DNA from: Amoebidium appalachense
Lineage: Eukaryota > Ichthyosporea
Direction of reading: 5' to 3'
DNA: 64,000 nucleotides
NCBI GenBank assembly: GCA_963693365.1
Contig: CAVNZM010000001.1
Coordinates: forward strand, 5,828,001 to 5,892,000
The position numbers were made by a program, and so were the translations under genes. A model generated the notes under the pieces. The model ran no database searches. It was given only the letters and a program-made list of their open reading frames with translations, and had not been told where the DNA came from. Below, piece after piece: positions 26,890-40,021 of this stretch. Position 1 is the stretch's first letter; every line of letters begins with the position of its first letter.

Positions 26890-29820
26890 AAGCAATGGCG
26901 CCTAGAGCAAGTAAAATTAGAAGCGGCACAGAAAATTGTAGATGAAATGATTGAACGGGACGAAGCAGAACCTGCAGATGGTTCTCCTTGGCAGTTCCCT
27001 ATTTTCTTAGTGCCGAAAAAGCAACCTGGCCAATTCAGGATGGTCCAGGATATGCGGAAATTAAATGAAATTCTTCGTAAAGACTCATATCCCCTCCCTA
27101 ATATTACTGCAGAATTGGAACGTGCACAAGGGGCACGCATTTTTGCAAAGTTTGATATGAGTCGCGCATTTTGGCAAATTTATTATGACGAAGAATCGCG
27201 CCCGAAAACGGCGTTCGCATTAGGCAATAAGCTGTACCAATATAAAGTCATGGTTATGGGTGCTAGGAATAGCCCCCCCACTATGATGCGTGCAATGCAC
27301 TGGGTGTTAAAAGATCACCTCGATGATTGCATTATTTATATTGATGATCTTATATTTTATGCGCAGACGGAAGATGAATTATTTACGAAAATGAATGCTG
27401 TCCTTACTACATTAGCTAAGCATAACCTTAAGCTCGATGCTAGTAAGGCAGAAATAGCGGTACCAACCATAGATGCCTTAGGGCACATTTTATCTGCAGA
27501 TGGTATCACTATCCATTCTAAGCGCATAAAAGCAGTTGCAGAGTGGCCTATCCCCAAAACGGTCACCCAATTGCGACAATTTTTAGGTGTTACATATTAT
27601 CTGAGGAGATATATTAAAAATTACGCGCGCATGGCCGCGCCCTTAACAAAATTAACGGGTGGCCAGGCGGCGAAGAAAATCCATATAGACAAAGATAGCA
27701 CACAGCTGCAATCATTTTATGATTTACGCACTGCTCTAACCAAACCACCTGTGCTTGTGCTTCCTAATTTTAGTAAGGATGCCGGTGAGTTTGTTAAGAC
27801 AGACGCGTGTGCTATCTCTGTGGGGGGCTGCCTATACCAAACCCAAGCCGATGGGTCTTTGCGTGTGGTAGCATATTTTTCCAAATTATTTTCCCCCACA
27901 GAAAAACGTTATTCCACCAGTGAACGGGAAGCTTTGGCCTTAGTATATGCTCTCACACATGAGTGGAGAGTATATCTCTATGGTCGGACATTTCGCGTGT
28001 ATACGGATTATAAGCCGAATTTATGTATTGCTGGAGGCACGCGTATAGCCAATGATAGAATTGATCGTTGGGCTGCAAAGCTGCAGGGCTTTGACTTCCA
28101 GTTATTTTATAAAAAAGGTTCTGACTTGCCGGACGCTGATGGTATCAGTCGCATTCCTTATGCAGCTGAGGACCAATCAGACGAACCGCCTGCAGATCAC
28201 TCTCAGGAAGCAGATAGATGGGTGCATTATGATAAGAATACTGAGTTGGAGCGTGTAGTGATCTCGTCAGTTTATTTTCCTGATGATTCATACACTGCTC
28301 CTTCTCACCCCCCTATGCCTTTGCAAGCGCACGTCGCGGCTTGCTTACCATATTTGGGCATATCTGCCACCCATACTCACGTTAACCTTTCCCCGCCAGC
28401 GAACGGTCCCTGTGAAATTAGTTTAGAAGGGTCCCTTCGTTCGGTGATGGTTAAACAGAGAGTAGATTCGAATTCCCTTCATGTTGTGCAGGTCCTCCTG
28501 CATACAGAAGAAAATTCGCATGTTTTGTACCTTAATAATATTGCTTCCAAAAATGGCAATATCTCCCAAGATTCCCCTTCGCATCCTGTGCAGATAGCTG
28601 CCTTAGCTGGGGCCGGCTACCAGAGAGATGCGATCGTAGCAGCACAATGTAATGACCCCCTTTGTGGTGATATCATTACTTTGTTGTCTACAAAAGACCC
28701 ACGGGGACCCAAAAAGCATGCATACATGCAAAAATTAACGCAAAATATCACACGGAATAACACTTCTCCCGCTGATAATATGGAAGAAAATGTAGAGGAC
28801 CCCACACCACGTATTAGTAATGCGAAAAGGAGAAAACTCGCTCGCATTGCTCGTCACTGTTTTGTGGAAAATGATGTCCTATATTATTTTTCTTTGGAGG
28901 GGAGGAAGTTGTTTGTTCCCGAGGCTTTATATCACGAATTATTAGAGAGTGTGCATGATAAGATGGGCCATTTTGGTGTGCATCGCACGTTAAAAGCGTT
29001 GCGCGCGTATTATTGGCCGGGTATGAGTAGGTATGTGCATAGGTGGGTGCGCTCGTGTGTTGGGTGTCAGGCACGTAATTCTGACCCACACATGAAAGTT
29101 AGACCATCCCCACCTCCATCCCTCACTCCTACAAAATTATTCGAACGAATAAGTATTGATACAATCGTGCCCTCTAAACCTTCCAAAAATGGGAATACCA
29201 AAATTATCGTTATTATGGATATTCCTACGAGATATGCAGAAGCCTTTGCGGTAACCGATGAAACGGCTGCCACAATTGCACGGCTTATCTTGGATAGATT
29301 TTGTTATGTTTATGGCCCACCTAGGTCACTGTTGTCTGACCGCGGTGCAAATTTTCTCTCGGAGATAGTGCTAGAGCTGTGTAAAATGTTGAATATCACA
29401 AAGTTAAACACAGCCGCCTATCACCCTCAAACTAATGCCATTAACGAAAGGTCTCACAGACCAATTAATGATGCCATTAGTAAGTATGTGAATTTGGATG
29501 GGGATGATTGGGACAAATATCTAGCTCTCGTTATGTTTGGGTATAGGGTTACTCAACATGCGGCTACTGGATATTCACCATATTATCTCGTATTCGGGCA
29601 ACATCCTACACTTTTTCCGGATGTCTCGCTGTTGCCTCCTGGGGAACCCATGAAGCAGCCAGAGTGGACTGCTATAAGGGAAAAAGCGATACGGCAAATT
29701 CAGATTGTGCGGCATATGCAAATGAATAAGCCACCTGGATATGCTAAGAATAATTCGCACAAAATCAGATCAAGTTGCGAAAATTCGCAAATTTTTCAGA
29801 GGAGACCCAGTGATGATTAG
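26887..29820 (+). CDS. pol: Ty3/gypsy pol: reverse transcriptase, RNase H, integrase
   Basis: An open frame of 977 codons entered by frameshift; there is no ATG at its start (GTG at 26887). RT: FPIFLVPKK, FAKFDMSRAFWQI and the catalytic box YIDDLIFY, then the typical LGHILSADGI and LRQFLGVTYYLRRYI. RNase H: TDACAISVGGCLYQ, the SEREALALVYAL glutamate and YTDYKPN. Integrase: an HHCC finger (HFGVHRTLKA upstream of SCVGCQ), then the DDE triad in ISIDTIV, LLSDRGANFLS and NAINERSHR. All catalytic residues are present, so this part looks functional. The frame ends in a shift near 29760-29800, after which the integrase C-terminus continues in another frame. Confidence 0.9.
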   Translation: MKQWRLEQVKLEAAQKIVDEMIERDEAEPADGSPWQFPIFLVPKKQPGQFRMVQDMRKLNEILRKDSYPLPNITAELERAQGARIFAKFDMSRAFWQIYYDEESRPKTAFALGNKLYQYKVMVMGARNSPPTMMRAMHWVLKDHLDDCIIYIDDLIFYAQTEDELFTKMNAVLTTLAKHNLKLDASKAEIAVPTIDALGHILSADGITIHSKRIKAVAEWPIPKTVTQLRQFLGVTYYLRRYIKNYARMAAPLTKLTGGQAAKKIHIDKDSTQLQSFYDLRTALTKPPVLVLPNFSKDAGEFVKTDACAISVGGCLYQTQADGSLRVVAYFSKLFSPTEKRYSTSEREALALVYALTHEWRVYLYGRTFRVYTDYKPNLCIAGGTRIANDRIDRWAAKLQGFDFQLFYKKGSDLPDADGISRIPYAAEDQSDEPPADHSQEADRWVHYDKNTELERVVISSVYFPDDSYTAPSHPPMPLQAHVAACLPYLGISATHTHVNLSPPANGPCEISLEGSLRSVMVKQRVDSNSLHVVQVLLHTEENSHVLYLNNIASKNGNISQDSPSHPVQIAALAGAGYQRDAIVAAQCNDPLCGDIITLLSTKDPRGPKKHAYMQKLTQNITRNNTSPADNMEENVEDPTPRISNAKRRKLARIARHCFVENDVLYYFSLEGRKLFVPEALYHELLESVHDKMGHFGVHRTLKALRAYYWPGMSRYVHRWVRSCVGCQARNSDPHMKVRPSPPPSLTPTKLFERISIDTIVPSKPSKNGNTKIIVIMDIPTRYAEAFAVTDETAATIARLILDRFCYVYGPPRSLLSDRGANFLSEIVLELCKMLNITKLNTAAYHPQTNAINERSHRPINDAISKYVNLDGDDWDKYLALVMFGYRVTQHAATGYSPYYLVFGQHPTLFPDVSLLPPGEPMKQPEWTAIREKAIRQIQIVRHMQMNKPPGYAKNNSHKIRSSCENSQIFQRRPSDD

Positions 29821-30304
29821 AAATACTTCTGAGCATCCAGGTAAATTTTACCCTCGTTGGCACCACGGATTTGAGGTGGTCAAGCAAGTGGGAGAATTAG
29901 CTTATAGGGTCAGAAATAAGCAACATTTAAATGATATTCGTATTCTCAATGTGAATGATATTAATCTAGAAGTGCCTCTCTCTGTACGTGGCGCTATGCC
30001 TAACAATGATGACCTCCCTGTGACTGGTCAGTCACATGGTTGGAACATTGTTGCAGATGATGAAGTCGAAATAGAGGCCATTCTAAGTATGAAGATAGAA
30101 CACCCCGTTTCTTTACGAAACCGGCGTGCTCTACCTACACAGAAATATCTGGTCCGCCTTAAAGCGGACCGTGATAATCCTGTGTGGATGGATAAAACAC
30201 AATTGAGGTCATGTGCAAAATTAATTGCTGAGTTTGAGTCTAAATTTGATCGGACACAGACCCCTCTTCCCCACGTGCAGGAAGATCAGGATCTGCCCGC
30301 ATAA
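29741..30304 (+). CDS. Integrase C-terminal GPY/F-like and chromodomain-like tail (shifted frame)
   Basis: This frame overlaps the end of the RT-integrase ORF and carries what should follow it: RKFFRGDPVMIRN, then a GPY/F-type block (HGFEVVKQVGELAYRVRN). About 80 residues later is a chromodomain-like segment: VEIEAIL, KYLVRLKADRDN and AKLIAEFES, matching the VEKIL...YLVKWKG...LI.EF pattern, although the cage Trp is Leu/Lys here. Such tails target chromovirus integration to chromatin. The +1 shift relative to the upstream ORF is most simply a lesion. Confidence 0.65.
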   Translation: MLRIIRTKSDQVAKIRKFFRGDPVMIRNTSEHPGKFYPRWHHGFEVVKQVGELAYRVRNKQHLNDIRILNVNDINLEVPLSVRGAMPNNDDLPVTGQSHGWNIVADDEVEIEAILSMKIEHPVSLRNRRALPTQKYLVRLKADRDNPVWMDKTQLRSCAKLIAEFESKFDRTQTPLPHVQEDQDLPA

Positions 30305-30455
30305 AATTTAGCACATGGCTGTGATTGGTTCGTTAGGAACCATTCCTCAGAACACAGATCGTAAGCTGATGCTGATGACTATATGTCGTTTTTTCACACA
30401 TATCTCACCTATCACTCACTCCTTCGAGGACGAAGGATCTTAAGGGGGGGTACTG

Positions 30456-30745
30456 TGGTGTGATTGCGTCATATGGGGTAAAATACCATCAAATAATAGC
30501 CAATAGGATACGAGCCTGGCGCTCCATATATAGATGAGGAATTCAATGAGTGCGCCTACGTGTCCTGGAGACACCTTCCCGTACATCAGCCTGCGCTCTG
30601 TGCTGTGCAGAGAGCCGATAGTAAAGGGTTAGGGAAACGAGTGAGTTCCCGTTAACCCCCACTGTTGGTGTCGCGTTGCCTTTTCCCCTATAACTCCGTT
30701 CAAAGAACCCACTTCAACACACGTATACACACAAGGGACACAACA
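30456..30745 (+). repeat. 3' LTR
   Basis: Nearly identical to the 5' LTR and preceded by a purine-rich tract ending in seven G. It ends ACAACA directly before a C-rich tract. Confidence 0.9.
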
Positions 30746-34152
<3,407 letters not shown>

Positions 34153-35253
34153 TTAGTAGACGTCACAGCCGTAGCCGGTGCACTTTGTAGGGGTTGGGGC
34201 ACAGGTGGTGACTGTTGCAGTGACGGTGTTGTAACCGAACTGAGTGAGGGTCGTGGTGGCCCACTGGGTAGCCGTAGCAGTAACCGTGTTGTAGCCGTAC
34301 TGGGTGGTGGTTGCCGTGATAGTGGTGGGCACAACCTGGGTGGCCGTAGCGGTCACCGTGGCAGTGCTCGTGATGGGGTCGGGGTAGACCGTGGTTGTGG
34401 CAGTCCGTGTCTGTGTGATGGTGGTGGGAACCACAGCCGTCTGGGTCCGTGTGATGGTGGTAGGGACATACTGGGTGGACGTAGCGGTGTTGGTGATGGT
34501 GGTGGGCACAACCTGGGTGGCGGTGACTGTGGCAGTGCGTGTAATGGGGTCGGGTTGGACCGTAACGGTGGACGTCTGTGTCTGGGTGAGCGTGGTGGGC
34601 ACCACCTGTGTGGCCGTCACAGTGTTGGTGATGGTGGTGGGCACCACCTGTGTGGCCGTCACAGTGTTGGTGATGGTGGTGGGCACCACCTGTGTGGCCG
34701 TCACAGTGTTGGTGATGGTGGTGGGCACCACAGCAGTCTGTGTCTGTGTGATGGTGGTGGGCACATTCTGGGTGGCCGTGGCGGTGTTGGTGATGGTTGT
34801 GGGCACAACCTGGGTGGCGGTGACGGTGTTTGTCAGGGTGACGGGGTCGGGCCTGACGGTAACGGTGGTGGGGACATACTGGTTCTGGGTGGTGGTGACG
34901 GTTGTGGGCACAACAGCGGTCTGCGTGGTGGTGACCGTCACGGGCTCGCCGTAGCCACCCGCCTGGGTCACAGTCACGGTGGCCGTGACCGTGGCCGTGG
35001 CCTCCCGATAGCCGTTACCAGCAGTCACAGTCACAGTCTTGGCCGCGGGGCACCGAATGGGCACGCGGTACCCAGGCGCCGGTGCTGGGGCAGGGGCGGG
35101 GCCGGCAGGGGGATTGTAGTAGTTGATGGGGGCGGGGACGGGGGCTGGGATAGGCTCCGCGTAGCTGCTGCGGAAACCACTGGAAGCGGCATCGACCATG
35201 CTGGTGGCTACGCCGGCACCGAGCACAGCGACGAACATGTTCTTGGAAAGCAT
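34153..35253 (-). CDS. Secreted Thr/Val-rich tandem-repeat protein
   Basis: A single-exon frame of 366 residues. The N-terminus is a signal peptide (MLSKNMFVAVLGAGVATSMVDA, cleavage likely after Ala about 23). A Pro/Ala linker (IPAPVPAPINYYNPPAGPAP) follows, then about 280 residues built from degenerate 14-residue units of the type TVTATQVVPTTITN, three of which are almost identical at the DNA level (34590-34740). The C-terminus has a few Cys (TTCAPTPTKCTGYGCDVY), which may form disulfides. Very high Thr suggests heavy O-glycosylation and a wall, coat or adhesive role, by analogy with Thr-rich surface proteins. There is no GPI signal or membrane helix. It has its own promoter elements upstream, is GC-rich compared with its flanks, and has no intron. 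Confidence 0.85.
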   Translation of the reverse strand: MLSKNMFVAVLGAGVATSMVDAASSGFRSSYAEPIPAPVPAPINYYNPPAGPAPAPAPAPGYRVPIRCPAAKTVTVTAGNGYREATATVTATVTVTQAGGYGEPVTVTTTQTAVVPTTVTTTQNQYVPTTVTVRPDPVTLTNTVTATQVVPTTITNTATATQNVPTTITQTQTAVVPTTITNTVTATQVVPTTITNTVTATQVVPTTITNTVTATQVVPTTLTQTQTSTVTVQPDPITRTATVTATQVVPTTITNTATSTQYVPTTITRTQTAVVPTTITQTRTATTTVYPDPITSTATVTATATQVVPTTITATTTQYGYNTVTATATQWATTTLTQFGYNTVTATVTTCAPTPTKCTGYGCDVY

Positions 35254-35360
35254 TTTGGATGGCGGAGGAAATGGTAATCTACCAGAAGAAATGTGGAGGA
35301 GCTTAGCTGAGTACTTTACTGTGTGTCTCCTGATGATTGAGCTTGGAGTGCAGCCATCTG

Positions 35361-35372
35361 GCTTTATATTGG
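35361..35372 (-). promoter_or_regulatory. TATA box of the secreted repeat-protein gene
   Basis: On the minus strand CCAATATAAAGCC lies about 110 bases before the ATG at 35253. An ATTGGTTGG motif is about 25 bases further upstream (near 35395). Start-site spacing implies a leader of about 80 bases. Confidence 0.55.
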
Positions 35373-35379
35373 GACAAGG

Positions 35380-37251
35380 AGAAGTTTTGTCCAACCAATG
35401 GGATTCGTCCACCAACAGATGTCGAGGAATAGGTCCGCATAAATTCCTTGTCGGGAAACAGATGCAGAGCCAAGCTCAAATCCTCGCCCACATGGTACAG
35501 CATATATGCACACCTGTTAACTGTCTCTTCCAAAAGACAAAAGCACGTGGTTGTAAACCAAGCATATTACCAAAGCATTTTATGCATTTATCAGTTCCCC
35601 TGTTATAAAAAATGAGCTCCCACCAGTGTCACGGTACGGTACGTATCACCCGGTGCGTGCATGCCGCAACGCGGTTGGCAAAGCTGTGCGCACCTGGCAG
35701 CAGTGCTCTGATATCAATTGGATTCCGAGCAATCGCCGGTCGACTGACTGGGCCCGCCCCGACTCTGGTGATCCCGGGCCCATGGCCCCACATGCATTAC
35801 TTGATGCATGCATACTATATAGTCGACAACAAACTACTATTATATTGCATGTATATAGCGTGCCGCATGCATGTGTACATTACACTGGTTAGTCAAGTAC
35901 GTATACAAATTACAGTCGCTCTAGTTAGGTACCAATTACCAACGTGTACGCATATGTACATGTACGTACACCCACGCATGGCCCAGGCTTCATGAACTGA
36001 CTCTACTAGCCAGCCCAATTAGGCAGCGTTGTTGTATCAGCAAGTTGGAGCCTTGATTTCTGGCACCTCCACATATTTCGTCTATTTGTGGCCCTACGTG
36101 CATAGGGCATAAAGAACCGTAAACCCTAAGAGTGTTTCTCGTCGAGCCCGGCCCTGTCGACGACGACGCCCTAATTGTAGGCCTGTTTCGAATAGCATGT
36201 TGAATTCTAGGGGGATTGCGGCTCTGCCAGTTCAGACACAGACCCTCTGTGAATTGACTTGACTCATAATTGAATGGCGACTTGGCGAGGCCGGTGAATT
36301 GGATTGACTGGAAGTCGTGACTTAGGGGGATCTGACTCAAGTCATGACTTAATGACTTAATTACTATATAAAGTAATTTTTGGCCCGCTCCCCCCTCCTT
36401 CCCCCTCCCCATCCGTCTGCCCCGGCCCTCCCTGAGGCCCATCCCCCCCTCCCCCATACCTCCCTTCTTTCCCTTCCCCCCCAAAAGTCATACCTATACC
36501 CGGCCATGATGTCTCGGGGATCTAGTCAAAAGAAAAAAAAAGGTTTACACACTTTTTATTGCATGCGTGGACACTGCCGGCCCCCGGGGGATGTCTCGAC
36601 TTGACTTTGAAAAGTCAGGAGCTTTTTTGACTTAAAGTCATGACTCCGAGTCAAGTCGGCACATCCCTGCCAAGACCAATGCACATCAGATACCCTTACT
36701 TGTGCCATATCCTGCCCAATCTGACCAATGACTGGGCCCACATATTGCGAAGCGGAGGTAGTGGTGTAGGGACCTCAACGTTTCTCGTTATTTATCCAGG
36801 GATTTGTGTAACCTAGATTTTATGTCCTCTTGCTCCTTTAATGGTTCTCCTTCATTTGCATCTCTACTGGAACTTCTGGCAGGGCGGCCGTAGAGGTCCC
36901 CCCAAACTTGTAGGAATCTAATTGTTCCAGACAGAGGGCCGGCAGCCCGGCACAGCCAATCGTTATGGGATGGTATTTCCCGCCATTTCTTGGGTTCACC
37001 AATTGGAGTGCATAGGAGGCAGCCGCGTGCAGCGTGTAAACAACGCCTCCTATTGGCGGAAACATGAGGCGCGTCGGTGCACAAAGTGACACTGTTTGCT
37101 GCCTTCAACAGCTTGTGCACGCTGCCTTGTCTAGGGCACTTCGGCAGCTTGTCTTTTTGTTTCACAATGTACTAGCTTGTACGGAGTGCGCGCCGGGCGT
37201 CGGCGAGTACAAAGTGTTTGTTTAAGAGTATAAATTGGAAGGCGCGCGCGC

Positions 37252-37307
<56 letters not shown>

Positions 37308-37690
37308 CAAATAGAAGATTTCTCTTCTTTGAAAAGTTTGCAGCCACAATATTCACACGGTTAACCTTCGGCTTAGTCTGGTTGTTTCTAAACGGATGGC
37401 CTCAATGGAAACAAAAGGATTGAAAGGAACACGTAAACTATGAAGGGCAGCAGGCACATTTCCTGTAGCAGGTGTGTACATCATGTTAACGGTTCTGTTG
37501 GAGTATGTATTTATAATTAGGTGTAGTGGAAACAGTTTTTCAGTTTGTTGTAACCATATGTGTACGTTTATACCGAGTAAAGAACATACACCGTCCATTA
37601 AACCTATATGAACTCTGCGTCAAGGAGTGAGATGTCATTGTTAGAGTAGTTGTATGGTTGACTTATCTTAGGGTTATATGCGTGCGTGAC
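35380..37690. other. Intergenic stretch with TGACTT palindromes, no supported gene
   Basis: Mostly unique sequence upstream of the secreted-protein gene. Repeated TGACTTA/AAGTCA half-sites cluster at 36245-36365 and 36595-36660. A (GC)n(GT)n tract is at 37243-37307. Overlapping minus-strand frames at 36788-37165 reach 125 codons but show no family features. Confidence 0.4.
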
Positions 37691-38491
37691 TCATGCAGTG
37701 TTCAAATAAGTAAGCACGAAAAAGGGTACTGTCTTGGAGGGCACGTATAAGGTGTTGTTGAGAAATGCGCACATGTTCCAAGGCATTGTTGAGTGTATGT
37801 ATGAGAGGACTGCATAGAGCGTATGCTTGCTTGCGTGCGAGGAATGGGTCAGGGTTGAGTAAATATCTATGTGCCAGAGGGCATTGTACAGCATAGGCGC
37901 GGTGCATCTGGAGGGCGGTGTCGTTTGCAATTCTGTTCCAGTGGTCATAGTTATCAAGGTGGCCAAGTAATGCAGTTCACCTGAAACGTAAGCGTGATAC
38001 ATTTCCGCAGCAGCAACTTTAAGAATAGCATTCCTCTGCAGAGGGTTTAAAGCAGCTTGCCATAGAACATGCACATATTGTACCTTTGACACTGCAAGCA
38101 CGTCAAATAAACTCTGATTATTCCAATCAGAGCGGGACAGTACGTAGGGAATTCATAGCACTGGTGTTGGTTTTTTATTATATGTGGAAGCTGTACTTTG
38201 AGGTGGTTCATATCGTGTGAAAGATAGGCGTCCATAGACAACACGAGACACACAGCCAACAGCCAACAAAACAAACAATACGGCATGCATGTTGCCATAG
38301 GCTTGTGTTTCTTGGTCAGGTGTTTGATGATAGATGTTTTTGTGTTTGCATGACAGGCAGCCACAACCGAGCGGCCCCGAAGCCTTGAGACCGCAATAGT
38401 GGCAAAAATTTGGGCGCATAGGCCTGCGTACGCAAAAAGTCTGGCATCTACATCTGTACAATCTGGCGCACGCAAAAAGTGTCAAATACAA
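37691..38491 (-). pseudogene. Unidentified, probably decayed Cys-rich ORF interrupted by a LINE
   Basis: A minus-strand reading frame includes a compact cysteine cluster near 38350-38460 (YRCRCQTFC, then NFCHYCGLK and GCGCLSCKHKN), suggesting a zinc-binding module, followed by a hydrophobic stretch (AVLFVLLAVGCVSRVV). Further down, frames at 37691-38101 and 37674-37907 keep coding-like character but are broken relative to each other. The truncated LINE at 38483-39420 lies inside this frame: the sequence across its target site reads through in the same frame. The product is unknown; it may be part of another mobile element. Confidence 0.35.
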
Positions 38492-39098
38492 ATAAACCCC
38501 GCAATAGTGTGTGTGTGACTTTGGACTGCCACTTACTTATTAAACATGTACACAATCACAAGATAATCACGCAATATAACAAATGGAAAAAGATACCACA
38601 CGACACTAGACCCGATGAAAGCATACACCTTGAAAAACTAAGCCTTATGTCTCGTTTTATATATACTGACCGCCTCAACCATATTGCCAAATATGGCACT
38701 CGCAAGTGTATAACACCTAAATACATATTACCTTCCTGTAGAACTGGTCTTTCTCTAGCTGATGGTATTATTGATCAATTACCACGCTTTTACTGTACAC
38801 GTGCTATACAGTGGAGATCTAATAAGTATAAGGTGGCATCATTTGCATGCCCAAACAACACACACACACACCAGTTTAACCGGTCATGTATCGCCAAATG
38901 TAGTTTGATAGACCACATAATACCGCAACACACACACGTCACATTCACAACAGACACCCAGAAAGATAGCCTACCTGTAAATTACAACATCCTTGATTTT
39001 ATACTAAACACGCGTAACTACGACCTGTTTATTAGATGTATTGATTGGCTTGAGAAACACATCACTACAAAATTATAGCGCACGCGCACACACACACA

Positions 39099-39149
<51 letters not shown>

Positions 39150-39181
39150 CCAGCTGATACCGAGTGTCCCGAGGGGAGCCC

Positions 39182-39224
<43 letters not shown>

Positions 39225-39420
39225 GGGGAACCCCAACTAATTGATTTCTCCTTGTAGTCTTTATGGTGTCTCGTAGAGAAAGTAAACCCTGATATATAGT
39301 CACCACCCGACATCTATGTACGTGATCATGATATACCGCTGAGGGGATATTCCGAGCAAAACCCCCCCCCCCCATACCTGAGACTGGTTCTCTTTGCCTC
39401 GAGTAAACAGCGTAAACCCC
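38483..39420 (+). mobile_element. 5'-truncated LINE copy
   Basis: Nearly identical to the last 955 bp of the full-length LINE (from 43694): the ORF2 C-terminus, (CA)n, A run and about 200-bp tail. It is flanked by a perfect 9-bp target duplication AAAAAGTGT (38474-38482 and 39421-39429), typical of target-primed reverse transcription with early stop. A coding fragment of about 195 codons remains open to the TAG at 39076-39078. Confidence 0.9.
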
Positions 39421-40021
39421 AAAAAGTGTGCCAGGCTGTGGAACTGACGCACGCAAGGCCCTGTGGTCAGGCATTCTACGGGAACAAAACATGAAACAAG
39501 ATCTCTTTAGGGGCTTTTGTTTTAATTTCCTTAGTGCAAATTATCATATTCAGCCAAAGCAACGAACTTTCATGATTCACGTTTTTCGCTACCAATGTGA
39601 TTCAGTATCTTGCTGGCGGGCATGGAATGACATCTTACGTTTGGATTTCTCACTGCATCATGTGAAATTTTGCGTTTTGGGGCCTTAGCAGTGTATTGGA
39701 AGGGGTGCGCAGCGCTTCCAAAGTGCGGTTTCATTGAAGTTCCGTGGTTTTTGGGTGCAGCACGACCCAAATTCCGGAAACGTTCCAAAAAAACAGCCTA
39801 TGATATCGATTCAAATGTCGCTCTTTATTATCTGCTAATAAATAGTATCCTTCGCGCATCCACCCCTAAACCAGGCCATCCGTGGCCCTAAGGGCCGGGG
39901 AACACCCCCATCCATGTCATGGCACATGCCTATAATCGTTTCAGAACCTCTTTCAAAGTTCCATCTACACCCATCACACATGTGCGACCATTAAAACGTC
40001 CAGCAGATACACCTACCACAG

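Larger units (their letters stand above)
24269..30745 (+). mobile_element. Ty3/gypsy LTR retrotransposon (chromodomain-bearing)
   Basis: A complete element bounded by two LTRs (303 and 290 bp) that both run from TGGTGTGATTG to GGGACACAACA. The order is LTR, short gag relic, protease, RT, RNase H, integrase, chromodomain-like tail, polypurine tract (G-rich, about 30441-30450), LTR. The LTRs differ mainly by a 12-bp insertion and a few single changes, so the insertion is recent. The gag/protease part nevertheless carries stops and frame changes, while the RT-integrase ORF is open over 977 codons. Both flanks are poly-C, which hides any target duplication. The GPY/F-like block and chromodomain place it near the chromoviruses. 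Confidence 0.92.

Noticed and set aside
36788-37165. 125-codon minus-strand ORF
   Set aside because: Two overlapping frames are equally open and neither shows motifs, an initiation context or splice partners.
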